A stretch of 64,000 bases of DNA from Microbacterium sp. nov. GSS16. GTDB taxonomy: Bacteria; Actinomycetota; Actinomycetes; Actinomycetales; Microbacteriaceae. The notes below the pieces were generated by a model. That model searched no databases and was not told the DNA's origin. It saw only the letters and a list, made by a program, of their open reading frames with translations. Positions 41,470-50,697 of the stretch are shown piece after piece. Every line of letters starts with the position of its first letter. Within the stretch, counting starts at the first letter, position 1. Both the position numbers and the translations under genes were made by a program. The DNA lies in NCBI RefSeq assembly GCF_028198145.1, contig NZ_CP116338.1, positions 682,001-746,000 of the forward strand. Direction: 5' to 3'.

Positions 41470-42581
41470 TCGTCCCCGTATCGGGCGAAGTGGTGATCGC
41501 CACCCTCGAAGAGATGCTCACCGAGCGGCGTGCTCTGCCGACCGAGAACAGCTGGCTCACGGCCGGTGTCCCTTCGTTGCGCAAGGGGGAGGCCCTGATC
41601 GTCCCGCTCGCGTGGCTGCGCGACGCCGAGCCCGCCGATTCCGCCGAGCTGCGCGCCCAGACGAATTCCCTCTGGTCGGCGATACAAGCTGCGAGCGAGT
41701 ACCGGTGGATCCACACGAACGGCATCGATCTCGATGTTCCCCGGGCCGTCGACTCGCCGACGTACGCGGCCGAGCTGCTGCGCACCGGCGCACGGCGCGC
41801 CGACTCGTGGGGTCCTGGCGACTCGCTCTGGAGGATCGTCCTCGTCACCTACGGCGCACCGCTTCCCGCCCCCGTCGACGCGGTGGCGGTGCACGTCATC
41901 CCCATCGAATGGATCGACGCAGAGATGCCGCCCACCGACCTGAACTGGTCGTGGGATGAGGTCGTCGCCCTCGCCGCCGCGAAGACGTACGACGACGACG
42001 TGGCTCCGCCACGACCTTTCCACCGGTCGACCGTGAACCGCGGGGCACTGCTGCCCTCCGACGCCTGCGACCTGATCGTGCAGCATCACGGGCTGCTCCC
42101 CGGGGCGACCGAAGCGACGGAAGACGGCTGGCTGGCTGAGAACGTGCCCGTGCTCGTGCGCGGTGAGGCGAAGATCATCCCTCTCACCTGGCAGGGCGAC
42201 GTCGATCGCGGCTGGAACCCTTACGCAGACGACGATGACATGCGGACTTTCGTGTCGCGCGTTCGTGATTCGATCATCGACGCCGCCGGTCCAGCCACAT
42301 CGGTCGACTTCACCGACACTTCCGAACCGGTGGACAGCACCGGATCGTACCGACAGGCACTGCAGAAGTCCCGGGCCGACCGAGCTGAGTGGTGGCGCGT
42401 CGTCGACGGAACGACCATCGCGCTGGTCTGGACGCGTGGATGGCCGGCCGTCGCCCTGCACGTCGTCCCCGCGAGCTTGCTCGACGAGTCCCTCGCCTCC
42501 GACCCACTTCCCGACATCGACCTGAGGTGGAGCTGGGACCAGGTGGTCGAACTCGACCATGCGACGACCGACCTGGTGTGA
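41466..42581 (+). CDS. Unknown protein with two tandem copies of the repeated module
   Basis: A 371-residue acidic protein made of two related halves of about 185 residues. Matching landmarks are GEALIVPLAWL / GEAKIIPLTWQ, SLWRIVLVTYG / EWWRVVDGTTIALVWT, AVAVHVIPIEWID / AVALHVVPASLLD, and LNWSWDEVVALAA / LRWSWDQVVELDH. The preceding gene has a third copy. The family is not one I recognise. Duplicated modules next to a toxin-like gene suggest diversified immunity proteins or structural components. No signal peptide or membrane segment is seen. Confidence 0.6.
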   Translation: MIVPVSGEVVIATLEEMLTERRALPTENSWLTAGVPSLRKGEALIVPLAWLRDAEPADSAELRAQTNSLWSAIQAASEYRWIHTNGIDLDVPRAVDSPTYAAELLRTGARRADSWGPGDSLWRIVLVTYGAPLPAPVDAVAVHVIPIEWIDAEMPPTDLNWSWDEVVALAAAKTYDDDVAPPRPFHRSTVNRGALLPSDACDLIVQHHGLLPGATEATEDGWLAENVPVLVRGEAKIIPLTWQGDVDRGWNPYADDDDMRTFVSRVRDSIIDAAGPATSVDFTDTSEPVDSTGSYRQALQKSRADRAEWWRVVDGTTIALVWTRGWPAVALHVVPASLLDESLASDPLPDIDLRWSWDQVVELDHATTDLV

Positions 42582-42662
42582 TGGCGCGCGAAAAGGTCCA
42601 GTCGGACCCGGCCGATAGTGTTGCAGGGCAGGACGAGAACGAACGTGTGGGGAGACTGCGGA

Positions 42663-43502
42663 ATGGACACTGAGGCGCGCATCTATGCAGCCAGCGAACT
42701 CGGCGTGCTGGCGGTCACCGCCCCGGGCGACGCGCATCCCCGCGTCGAGTACGTCGGCGGCGAGCTGTTCGTCGGGCTCACCGATCCGTCCGGAGCGGCG
42801 GTCACGCAGGGGCAGGTCGAGACCTGGTCCCGCCCGTTCGCCGACGTGGTGGCCGATGCCGTGGCATCCGCCCGCCCTGTCCCCGCCGCCGTCGACGGGA
42901 TGATCCTCATCGATGACGAAGCGGTCGCGGCATCCGTGCTGGTCGACCCCAGCCGGATCCCGGCGGATGCCCTGGCGGGCGCGCCGGTGGTGTTCGCGCT
43001 GGCGCGCGACCACGTCGCGATCGTCGGAGCCGACGACGAGGCCGCGGTCGCACGCGTGCTCGACGACGCGGAGCGCCTCTACGACGCGGGCGGGCCGCTG
43101 GTCAGCGTGCATCCGGTCGTGCTTGCCGACCGGCAGTGGGGACGATTCGACTGGCTGCAGCACTTCCCCGACCTCGAGATGCGCATCCAGCGGGTGCTGC
43201 GCCTGTTCGCCGTGCGCGCGTACGAGCGCCAGGGCGAGGCGCTGCAGCGACCCGACGTGCTCTTCCTCGTCCCCAAGATCCGGGTGCTCGAGACCGGGGT
43301 CACCACCACGTTCGCCGCGTGGCCGAAGGGCACCGCGTCGCTGCTGCCCGTGGTCGACAACGTGATCGTCGCCGACCCCGAGGGCACGCTCAGCGTCGCC
43401 ACGTTCGATCAGTTCCTCGACGCCGGCGGCGACGCGATCGTGCGCACCAACCTGTCGCCCGTGCGCTACTTCATCCCCGGCGAGGCGCCGAAACCGGAAT
43501 GA
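42663..43502 (+). CDS. Conserved-looking protein, function unknown
   Basis: A 279-residue soluble protein. Middle motifs include MILIDDEAVAASVLVDPSRI and VHPVVLADRQWGRFDWLQHFPDLEMRIQRVLRLFAVRAYE; the C-terminal part has VLFLVPKIRVLETGVTTTFAAWPKG and SPVRYFIPGE. The segmental pattern is vaguely like DUF1444 (YtpQ)-type proteins, which I cannot confirm. It begins 81 bp after the module-repeat gene, on the same strand, with its own possible start site, and may still be part of the toxin-like locus. Confidence 0.5.
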   Translation: MDTEARIYAASELGVLAVTAPGDAHPRVEYVGGELFVGLTDPSGAAVTQGQVETWSRPFADVVADAVASARPVPAAVDGMILIDDEAVAASVLVDPSRIPADALAGAPVVFALARDHVAIVGADDEAAVARVLDDAERLYDAGGPLVSVHPVVLADRQWGRFDWLQHFPDLEMRIQRVLRLFAVRAYERQGEALQRPDVLFLVPKIRVLETGVTTTFAAWPKGTASLLPVVDNVIVADPEGTLSVATFDQFLDAGGDAIVRTNLSPVRYFIPGEAPKPE

Positions 43503-43582
43503 CCGGGCGCGCTCGCGCGGGCGGCGCTGCGCTGAGGCTCCAGAACCTGACTCCGCGCTCAGACCCCCTGATGCGCGCTCAC

Positions 43583-43588
43583 TAGACT
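43583..43588 (+). promoter_or_regulatory. -10 box of the uvrA-like gene, probably leaderless
   Basis: TAGACT ends seven bases before the ATG at 43596. No Shine-Dalgarno sequence fits, which suggests a leaderless transcript. Confidence 0.45.
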
Positions 43589-43595
43589 CGTTCGG

Positions 43596-46223
43596 ATGCT
43601 CGACACGTCACCGGCCGCCGATCCGTTCGTCCGCGTCCGCGGCGCCCACGAGAACAACCTGCGCGGCGTCGACGTCGACATGCCACGCGACCGCATCGTC
43701 GCCTTCACCGGCGTCTCGGGCTCGGGCAAGTCGTCGCTCGCATTCGGCACGATCTTCACCGAGGCGCAGCGCCGCTATCTCGAATCCGTCGCCCCGTACG
43801 CACGTCGGCTGATCCAGCAGGGCCACGACCCGCACGTCGACTCGATCACCGGACTGCCGCCCGCGGTCGCGCTGCAGCAGCGGCGCGGCGCGCCCAGCTC
43901 GCGCTCCAGCGTCGGCACGGTCACCACGCTGTCGAACTCGCTGCGCATGCTGTTCTCGCGCGCCGGCACCTACCCCGAAGGCGTCACCGAGCGCCTCGAC
44001 TCCGACGCCTTCTCGCCCAACACGGCCGCCGGCGCCTGCCCGCGTTGCCACGGCGTGGGCGTCGTGCACGACGTCACCGAGGATTCGCTCGTGCCCGACC
44101 CCTCGCTCAGCATCCGCGACGGCGCGATCGCCGCCTGGCCCGGCGCATGGCAGGGCAAGAACCTGCGCGACATCGCCATCACCCTCGGCTACGACGTCGA
44201 CCGCCCCTGGCGTGATCTGCCGCAGGCCGACCGCGACTGGCTGCTGTTCACCGACGAGCAGCCGGTCGTGCAGATCATCCCGCAGCGCGACCGCATCGAG
44301 AAGCCCTACAACGGCCGCTTCTGGAGCGCGAAGAAGTACGTCTTCCACACCCTCGCCGACTCGCAGAGCGCCATGATGCGCGCCAAGGTGCTGCGCTTCA
44401 TGCGCTCCGGCCCGTGCCCGCTGTGCCACGGCACCGGGCTGCGCCGCGAAGCCCTCGCAGTCACCTTCGCGGGGCGCTCGATCGCCGAGCTGAACGCTCT
44501 GCCGATGACCGAGCTCGCCGAGGTGCTGCGCCCCACCACCGAGATCACCGACCCCGGCGCGGCGCTGCCCACCGCGGCCAGCGGCGAGCGCACCGACGTC
44601 GCCGTCGCGATCGCCGCCGACCTGCGCGCCCGCATCGGGGTGCTCTGCGACCTGGGCCTCGGCTACCTCGGCCTCGGCCGGGTGACCACCACGCTCTCCC
44701 CCGGCGAGATGCAGCGCCTGCGCCTGGCCACCCAGCTGCGGTCGGGACTGTTCGGCGTCGTCTACGTGCTCGACGAGCCCTCGGCAGGCCTGCACCCGGC
44801 CGACGCCGAGCCGCTGCTCGAGGTGCTCGAGCAGCTCAAGCGCTCGGGCAACTCGGTGTTCGTCGTCGAGCACAACATGGACGTCGTCCGCCGCGCCGAC
44901 TGGGTCGTCGACGTCGGCCCCGCCGCAGGCGAGGGCGGCGGCGAGGTGCTCTACAGCGGCCCCGTCGACGGCCTCGAGAAGGTGGATGCCAGCCTCACCC
45001 GGCCCTTCCTCTTCCCCTCCGCGCAGGGCGAGCGTGAGGCCGCACGCGAGCGCCGTGAAGCGGCCGGGTGGCTGCGCGTCGACGGCATCCGGCTGCACAA
45101 CCTCCACGACGTCGACGTGGCGATCCCGCTGCAGACCCTCGTCGCCGTGACCGGCGTCTCGGGCTCGGGCAAGTCGACCCTCGTCAGCCGGGTGCTGCAC
45201 CAGGTGGTGCGCGATCACCTGCATCCGGATGCCGAGGCCGCCGACCCCACAGAAGACGAGACCGACTCCGATGAACCGGGGATCGCGGAGGCGACCGCAC
45301 CGTCCGACATCGACGTGCTCACCGTGCGATCGACCGACGGGCTCGAGCTCGTCGACCGACTCGTGCGGGTCGACCAGAAGCCCATCGGCCGCACGCCGCG
45401 CTCGAACCTCGCCACCTACACCGGGCTGTTCGATGCGGTGCGCACGGCTTTCGCGCGCACCGACCTCGCCCGCGAACGCGGCTACACCGCCGGGCGCTTC
45501 TCGTTCAACGTGCCCGGCGGGCGCTGCGAGACCTGCCAGGGCGAGGGCTTCGTCGCCGTCGAGCTGCTCTTCCTGCCCGGCAGCTACGGCCGCTGCCCCA
45601 CCTGCCACGGCGCCAGGTACAACGACGAGACCCTCGAGGTGCGCTGGCACGGGCACTCGATCGCCGACGTGCTCGCGCTCACCGTCACGCAGGCTGCGGA
45701 CGTGCTCGCCGAGATCCCCGCGGCGGCGCGCAGCCTGCGCGCGCTGCTCGACGTCGGGCTCGGGTATCTGCGCCTCGGCCAGCCTGCCACCGAGCTGTCG
45801 GGCGGCGAGGCGCAGCGCATCAAACTCGCCACCGAGCTGCAGCGAGTGCGCCGCGGGTACACGCTCTACCTGCTCGACGAGCCGACGACCGGACTGCACC
45901 CCGCCGACGTGCGCCTGCTGCTCGCGCAGCTGCACGCCCTCGTCGACGCGGGCGACACGGTGGTCGTGGTCGAACACGACATGAACGTCGTCGCCGACGC
46001 CGACTGGGTCATCGACCTCGGGCCGTCCGGCGGCGACGCGGGCGGGCGGATCGTCGCGACGGGAACCCCGGATGCCGTCGCCGCAGCGTCCGGGAGTCGC
46101 ACGGCTCCCTATCTCGCGGCCGCGCTCGCGCGCCGTGCGAGGGCGGCATGCGCGCGCACGAGATCACCGAAGACGACCTGCAGCCCGGCATCCGCACCGT
46201 CGCCGCCGCGATCGTCGCCCTGA
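43596..46223 (+). CDS. UvrA-like ABC ATPase (excinuclease A paralog)
   Basis: An 875-residue UvrA-family protein with two ATPase halves: GVSGSGKSS near residue 40 and GVSGSGKST near residue 525, each followed by an LSGGE/LSPGE signature and a DEP box ([30 protein letters not shown]). Zinc-binding CxxC pairs are [24 protein letters not shown] and CPTCHGARY. It is shorter than housekeeping UvrA, like paralogs linked to drug resistance or accessory repair. The last about 25 residues (from [11 protein letters not shown]) are Arg/Ser-rich and unlike UvrA, because the frame continues into a truncated DsrE-like gene in another frame, so the natural stop has been lost. Confidence 0.9.
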   Translation: MLDTSPAADPFVRVRGAHENNLRGVDVDMPRDRIVAFTGVSGSGKSSLAFGTIFTEAQRRYLESVAPYARRLIQQGHDPHVDSITGLPPAVALQQRRGAPSSRSSVGTVTTLSNSLRMLFSRAGTYPEGVTERLDSDAFSPNTAAGACPRCHGVGVVHDVTEDSLVPDPSLSIRDGAIAAWPGAWQGKNLRDIAITLGYDVDRPWRDLPQADRDWLLFTDEQPVVQIIPQRDRIEKPYNGRFWSAKKYVFHTLADSQSAMMRAKVLRFMRSGPCPLCHGTGLRREALAVTFAGRSIAELNALPMTELAEVLRPTTEITDPGAALPTAASGERTDVAVAIAADLRARIGVLCDLGLGYLGLGRVTTTLSPGEMQRLRLATQLRSGLFGVVYVLDEPSAGLHPADAEPLLEVLEQLKRSGNSVFVVEHNMDVVRRADWVVDVGPAAGEGGGEVLYSGPVDGLEKVDASLTRPFLFPSAQGEREAARERREAAGWLRVDGIRLHNLHDVDVAIPLQTLVAVTGVSGSGKSTLVSRVLHQVVRDHLHPDAEAADPTEDETDSDEPGIAEATAPSDIDVLTVRSTDGLELVDRLVRVDQKPIGRTPRSNLATYTGLFDAVRTAFARTDLARERGYTAGRFSFNVPGGRCETCQGEGFVAVELLFLPGSYGRCPTCHGARYNDETLEVRWHGHSIADVLALTVTQAADVLAEIPAAARSLRALLDVGLGYLRLGQPATELSGGEAQRIKLATELQRVRRGYTLYLLDEPTTGLHPADVRLLLAQLHALVDAGDTVVVVEHDMNVVADADWVIDLGPSGGDAGGRIVATGTPDAVAAASGSRTAPYLAAALARRARAACARTRSPKTTCSPASAPSPPRSSP

Positions 46224-46264
46224 CCGATGCGCAGTTCGAGGGCGCGGCGTACATCCGGCTCTGA
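46148..46264 (+). pseudogene. C-terminal remnant of a DsrE-like gene
   Basis: A 38-codon frame ([18 protein letters not shown], ending DAQFEGAAYIRL) matches the last third of the DsrE-like protein at 32463-32798 (MRAHDIVAEQLQPGVTTV, DAQFAGAACVRI). The first two thirds are absent and are replaced by the 3' end of the UvrA-like gene, which overlaps it in another frame. This marks a deletion or recombination junction at about 46143. Confidence 0.75.
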
Positions 46265-46285
46265 GCCGGGATCGGCCCGGCGCGG

Positions 46286-47608
46286 TCACGCGGAGGCGGG
46301 CACCACTTCAGCGAGATGCCGCGGCAGACGAGCGACGAACTCGTCGGCCATCTCGATCGGGTCCTTGTAGTCGACGAGCTCCGAGATCAGCGGACCGACC
46401 GACTGACGCTCGGCGCGCTCTCTCCACTCCTCCACGAAGTCGATGACGGCCGGCATCCGATTCGTGTTGCCTGAGAGCCACAGCACTGTCGGTGCGTCGG
46501 GCGAATCGCTCTCGTAGAACGCGATGCCCTGGCCTGCACGGCTGATCCGAAGCGCCCCGATCCCCACTCCGCGGAGCGGCTCCGCGGTCGCGTAGCGGAC
46601 GTTCCGGGAGATGTCGTCCGCATTCCGGCCCGTCAGGCGTGCCGCGAACTGCGAGATGAAGCTCTGCACGCCCGGGTCTTTTCGGTGGATCTGCTTCGGG
46701 CCCTCGGACGGAGGCCGAGGAACCGAGGCGAGCGGCGAGAATTCGCTCTCCCAGTTCGCCGTCCGCGCCGCCTCGGCCTGCGGGATGCTGCGGCTGAGCC
46801 GGCCTCCGCCGTCGCGCCACCACTGCGCGCCGTCGAGAGTGAAGCGCAGCAGCTGAATCTCGTAGTAGGGACGCTTCTGACCGTCCACCGTGATCGGCAG
46901 ATGCACGCCGAGCACGTGCGAGGTCAGCGGCGCCCGCGGCCGGTCGTCATCCGGCAGATCGACCCGCAGGTGGCCGCTCGTGTCGACGGCCACTGCTGCG
47001 GCCCAATCGCTGCTCGGCTCCGACCCGGGCGTCGGCGACATGGCCTCACCGCGGTCTTCGGCATGAGCGCGGTTGATGGGCAGAAACCATGTGCCGGGTG
47101 GGATGACCGCTTCTCGATTGCGCAGTTCGAGGGGGGATTCGCCATTTTTCACGGTGACCACCAGGTCGACATCGCGCACCAATGTCGACCCGTTGTTGAT
47201 GACCACCACGCCCAGATAGCTCCCCCGCTGATCGGAGTGAGCGGTTTCCGCGACCCAGGCAGTCACCTGTTCAGCGCGAGCGCGATCCGCGACCTCGAGA
47301 TTCGCCTCCCGCTCGGCGACCACATGCCGACGCTGCCCGAGCGCCACTGAGATGGTCACGACCAGCACGAGGGTGTTGAGTATGGGGCCGAGCAGACCTC
47401 CGAAGGTGTCGCCGACGGCGCCGAGGGGAACGGTTTGCTCGATGGCCGGGGGCAGCGGCAGACCGGCGAGGGTGTGCAGGCCGATCCACACCAGCACGAC
47501 CAGCGACCAGACCAGCATCGCCGCGACGGGAGACAGCAGCACCACCAGCCCCCAGAACCACGGGCGACGCCACCAGGCCGATCCCCCGTCGACCGAACGC
47601 CCCCTCAC
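46286..47608 (-). CDS. Two-helix membrane protein, last gene of the nuclease operon
   Basis: A 440-residue protein not assigned to a family. Two hydrophobic helices near the N-terminus (about residues 17-50 and 70-93: FWGLVVLLSPVAAMLVWSLV and LLGPILNTLVLVVTISVAL) are followed by a basic heptad-like linker and a large soluble region with a beta-rich stretch (GVVVINNGSTLVRDVDLVVTV) and a C-terminal alpha/beta part. Its GTG start overlaps the nuclease stop by four bases. A membrane-anchored partner to a nuclease operon could sense infection or act as the membrane-damaging effector, which is inference. Confidence 0.6.
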   Translation of the reverse strand: MRGRSVDGGSAWWRRPWFWGLVVLLSPVAAMLVWSLVVLVWIGLHTLAGLPLPPAIEQTVPLGAVGDTFGGLLGPILNTLVLVVTISVALGQRRHVVAEREANLEVADRARAEQVTAWVAETAHSDQRGSYLGVVVINNGSTLVRDVDLVVTVKNGESPLELRNREAVIPPGTWFLPINRAHAEDRGEAMSPTPGSEPSSDWAAAVAVDTSGHLRVDLPDDDRPRAPLTSHVLGVHLPITVDGQKRPYYEIQLLRFTLDGAQWWRDGGGRLSRSIPQAEAARTANWESEFSPLASVPRPPSEGPKQIHRKDPGVQSFISQFAARLTGRNADDISRNVRYATAEPLRGVGIGALRISRAGQGIAFYESDSPDAPTVLWLSGNTNRMPAVIDFVEEWRERAERQSVGPLISELVDYKDPIEMADEFVARLPRHLAEVVPASA

Positions 47609-49077
47609 GAGGCGTCCGCGATCGGATAGACCTGGGGATCGCCCGTCTGCTGGAAGTGACGGATGACAGGCAGGTGCGCGATCACGCCGACCCGGCCGGG
47701 GCGTCGGTGTCCGAGGTTCCAGTGCACGCGGTAGCGCTTGCCGTCATCGAAGGTGATGGCTCCGATGCGCTCGCGCATGTCGATCTCGGTCCTCTTATAC
47801 CGCTTCGCGTCGGATGCGCTGTAGGGGTGATGGTCCGGGTCGTACAGCAGCGCCGTGCCGTCGTACGGATTGGCGGGATCGGGGAGGATCACGGTGCCGA
47901 CGACCGCACCGAACTTCTCCTCGAACTCGCCGATCGACGTGATCCCGTGCTCGACGACGAAGGCCTGCGCGATCTTCTGCAGCGTCTCCGTCTTCGAGAA
48001 CCTGCCGTTGCGCTTGTCACCCCAGTGGAACTTCGACGTGTCGTTCGCGAAGGAGCTCGGCCGGCTCTGCCACACGTGGGCGACGAGGCGTCGCAGTTCG
48101 ATCTCCGTGATCGGGCGTCCGAGCTCTTGATCGAGGTGCACCCGCAGCTCTTCAGGATCGATCTTCTTCGTGCGGGCGGCCTTGAAGTACTGCTTGTCAC
48201 CGCTACGCGTGTCCTCGGCGTTGACCACACCCATCTGCTGGGCCACCGAAGCGAGCTCCGCGCCGAGATCGGGGTACTCATCGAACGCGTGCGTGATCTG
48301 CTCGCCGAGCCTTCTGTCGAATCGGCGGTGGATCGTGCGGCGGAAGTCGAGCACGATCTTCGCCGCGTCCGCGTCACCCCGATCGGTGAGCAGCTGGATC
48401 ACCTCATCGAGCAGCCCCTCGAGCTGCTCGTAGGTGACGGTGCGGAACTCCGGATCCTCTGCGTGCTCGTCCTGACGGGGCGTGAGGTAGACGAAGTGGC
48501 GGCCGGCATCGTCGATGCCGCGGTAGTCGCCGGTGTCGGTCCTCCATCGGCGGATCTGCTTGCGCAGGCGAGCAGCCTGCGTCGGCTCGAGGTCCGCTGA
48601 TGCCACCGACTGCTCCATGCTCTCGAAATCACCGCGGATGACCCAGTTGTACCAGGTGGTCTGCGCTGTCAGCAGTCCGCTGCGGGTGTGCTCGCTCGTG
48701 TCGGTCTTGTTCTCGATCACCAGGGTGCGCACCGGCATCCCCTCCTCGTCGTAGTCGACGAGGAGGACGTCGATGTTGCGCCACTCCCTCGGGTGCACGC
48801 GGGCGCGCTCGGAGATCTCCGGCGCACCCTCGCCGAGGGCCGTCTGCACGAAGCGGGAGGCGAAGAACGTGCCCAGTCCGTGGTCCTCCTGCGGGTCGAG
48901 CAGCCAGCCCACCATCTTGCTGTACCGGGTCTCACCCGCGCTCGCGCCGTAGTCGACGATGTCCCAGAAATTGGGCACTGGACGCAGGATCTCGCCGACC
49001 AGGCGACTGCTGTCGCCGGTGATGAGATCTGCGAGTACCCGTGCGATGACGGTGTCATCCTGATTGAAGCTGCTCAT
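47605..49077 (-). CDS. PD-(D/E)XK nuclease superfamily protein
   Basis: A 490-residue protein. The nuclease core is at residues about 40-145: the conserved ETRYSKMVGWLLDPQEDHGLG entry, Asp103 in NIDVLLVD, and Glu122-x-Lys124 in LVIENKTDTSEH, then the YNWV helix, as in the PDDEXK_4 group. The remaining 340 residues form an unrecognised helical region and a beta-rich C-terminal domain (SASDAKRYKRTEID, ITFDDGKRYRVHWNLGH). It overlaps the genes on both sides by four bases. Such nucleases occur in anti-mobile-element systems; the target (DNA or RNA) is unknown. Confidence 0.78.
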   Translation of the reverse strand: MSSFNQDDTVIARVLADLITGDSSRLVGEILRPVPNFWDIVDYGASAGETRYSKMVGWLLDPQEDHGLGTFFASRFVQTALGEGAPEISERARVHPREWRNIDVLLVDYDEEGMPVRTLVIENKTDTSEHTRSGLLTAQTTWYNWVIRGDFESMEQSVASADLEPTQAARLRKQIRRWRTDTGDYRGIDDAGRHFVYLTPRQDEHAEDPEFRTVTYEQLEGLLDEVIQLLTDRGDADAAKIVLDFRRTIHRRFDRRLGEQITHAFDEYPDLGAELASVAQQMGVVNAEDTRSGDKQYFKAARTKKIDPEELRVHLDQELGRPITEIELRRLVAHVWQSRPSSFANDTSKFHWGDKRNGRFSKTETLQKIAQAFVVEHGITSIGEFEEKFGAVVGTVILPDPANPYDGTALLYDPDHHPYSASDAKRYKRTEIDMRERIGAITFDDGKRYRVHWNLGHRRPGRVGVIAHLPVIRHFQQTGDPQVYPIADAS

Positions 49078-49364
49078 GCAACCCTCCCGTAGTGCGAAAC
49101 ATGATGAGAAGCGGGCGCAGCGCAGTCGTGCAGATGCACCTCGGTGAGTCGCGCGAGTTCCAGCGCGTAGTGGCGTCCGCAGTAGACCTGAACCTCGGGC
49201 TCGAGGGGCTCGTCGTCTTCTCCGACGTGGCCGCCCCGCCCGATGCGGTACTCCGGCGTGGTGGTGCAGACGCTCTCATCCCATGCGCACCCGCGTGGAC
49301 GGTCTTCACCGTCGCTGTCGTCGATGCCGATGACGTCGTCTTCCACGGTCGAGCGCGTGGCCAT
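49074..49364 (-). CDS. Small acidic Cys/His-rich protein
   Basis: A 96-residue protein that overlaps the genes on both sides by four bases (ATGA each), so it is certainly translated with them. Candidate metal ligands are Cys26, Cys33, Cys62, His65, His77, His79 and Cys81 (CAWDESVC, YCGRHYALE, HLHDC). The N-terminus is rich in Asp and Glu and looks disordered. It could be a zinc-binding adaptor between the nuclease and the first protein of the operon, or a nuclease inhibitor. No family is recognised. Confidence 0.6.
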   Translation of the reverse strand: MATRSTVEDDVIGIDDSDGEDRPRGCAWDESVCTTTPEYRIGRGGHVGEDDEPLEPEVQVYCGRHYALELARLTEVHLHDCAAPASHHVSHYGRVA

Positions 49365-50455
49365 CAGTCCTCCTCGATCGCGAGCACGGCACGCAGTCCG
49401 GCTTCGGCGCGCCGGATGCCGGCCTCGAGCTCTTCCCGCGTGAGGTTCTGCTCCTCGTCGAGCCATCGCCCCCACCTGTCTTCGAACTCTGCGCGGCGGC
49501 GATGGTGCTGCTCGCGCCTCGCAGTCGACGGTGCTGAGATCTCGACCAGCGCCCCGTCGTCGTCGGTCTCGATGAGCAGATTCGAACTGCCCCACGGCAC
49601 CGGCAGAGCTATGTCGGTTCCTTCGACCCCGAGCAGAACCCAGTCGCCTGCCGCGGGGCGTGCGTCGCCGTCGCGACTCAGCGTGCTGTTGCGGGCCACC
49701 GCAGACCACGAGAGCACGGCGTCCGCCCACCAGCGGATACGCGTGCCGCCCGACATCCGGACAGTCGCCGAGGGTCGTGGGGGCAGGTGCCCCTCCCGTT
49801 CAGCGAGCGCGACCGCTGAATCCTGATTGGTCGCGACCACGATCGGAAGATATGCGACCGCTTCGTCGCCGTCCATCTTCTGCAACAGCTGCCCATCCCG
49901 CATCTCGTCGCGAAAATAGGGGTAGTCCGCGAGCACGAGCGCGATCACACGCACCCGAGTGCCCGAGAGCGCTTCATCGATCCAGGCTTGCAGGGCGGAC
50001 ACGGTCGGGAAGGAGTCGACGGCGACCTCGTGGGCGCCGTAGGCCGAGATCCCCAAGGATGAGCGCTTCACCATGCTCGAGAGCTCGTCCTGTCCCCACC
50101 GTCGTACGCTGCGCGCGCTCGCTTCTCGCTGGGCCTCTTCGAACAGGATCGCGTCGTACCAGTCCTGCAGGGCGGCCTTGCGCCTCAAGGACCTTCGGTA
50201 GGGGTGCGGCAGAGGGGTTTCCCGGCCGTCGACCCGGATGCTGCCCTGCATCGCAGCTGTGTCCGGCGAGTCCCGTCTGTGCCCATCGGTGTCCCAGATC
50301 TCGTACAGGACGTCCTCTGCGCCGGCGACCGTGGATGCGACGCGCCAGCCGAGCCGTCCGTCGACTCGGAAGAACACGAAATCGTCCGGCGTCAGAGCGC
50401 AGCCGTGCCGCGTTCGGGCGCGCTCGAGGTGCGCTTGGAGAGAGGTGGAGAACAC
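49364..50455 (-). CDS. Unknown 363-residue protein, first gene of the nuclease operon
   Basis: Not recognised. The N-terminal region (residues about 20-80) is beta-rich (DFVFFRVDGRLGWRVAS, EDVLYEIWDTDGH). The middle is alpha/beta with VDSFPTVSALQAWIDEAL and RVRVIALVLADYPYFRDEM, which could be a small nucleotide- or NAD-handling fold. A late segment GDWVLLGVEGTDIALPVPWGSSNLLIE precedes an acidic/basic helical tail. It has no membrane segment. As the first gene of a four-gene overlapping operon it may be the sensor or the regulator of the nuclease. Confidence 0.55.
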   Translation of the reverse strand: MFSTSLQAHLERARTRHGCALTPDDFVFFRVDGRLGWRVASTVAGAEDVLYEIWDTDGHRRDSPDTAAMQGSIRVDGRETPLPHPYRRSLRRKAALQDWYDAILFEEAQREASARSVRRWGQDELSSMVKRSSLGISAYGAHEVAVDSFPTVSALQAWIDEALSGTRVRVIALVLADYPYFRDEMRDGQLLQKMDGDEAVAYLPIVVATNQDSAVALAEREGHLPPRPSATVRMSGGTRIRWWADAVLSWSAVARNSTLSRDGDARPAAGDWVLLGVEGTDIALPVPWGSSNLLIETDDDGALVEISAPSTARREQHHRRRAEFEDRWGRWLDEEQNLTREELEAGIRRAEAGLRAVLAIEED

Positions 50456-50697
50456 GCTCTCAGTTTCGGGAACTTCCGTGTCCGCGAGGAGCGAACCGCT
50501 GTCCGGGATCGTCCGGTTTCGTGCGGGATCTCGGTTCCGGGCACGAGGTTCGAGGGGCCTCGCACCTCCGGCTCTGAGCTCCGACGGCGTAACCCAGCGC
50601 GCTCGGCATCACAACCCCCTCGTCGCGCGTGCGCGCGGCGGGCATCGTGAGGGTCACACGCCATCCGCATCCCGCGGGCGGCAGGAAGGGACAGGCG
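50456..50697. other. Divergent promoter region of the nuclease operon
   Basis: This 242-bp gap separates the minus-strand nuclease operon from the plus-strand oxidase-like gene. It holds no supported gene. The first 100 bases carry several GGATC/CCGG-rich short inverted motifs but no clear operator. AGGAAGGGACAGG just before 50698 is the ribosome binding site for the oxidase-like gene. Confidence 0.4.

Noticed and set aside
43608..45977. 789-codon minus-strand frame opposite the uvrA-like gene
   Set aside because: Low-complexity antisense frame caused by high GC; the plus strand has all UvrA motifs.
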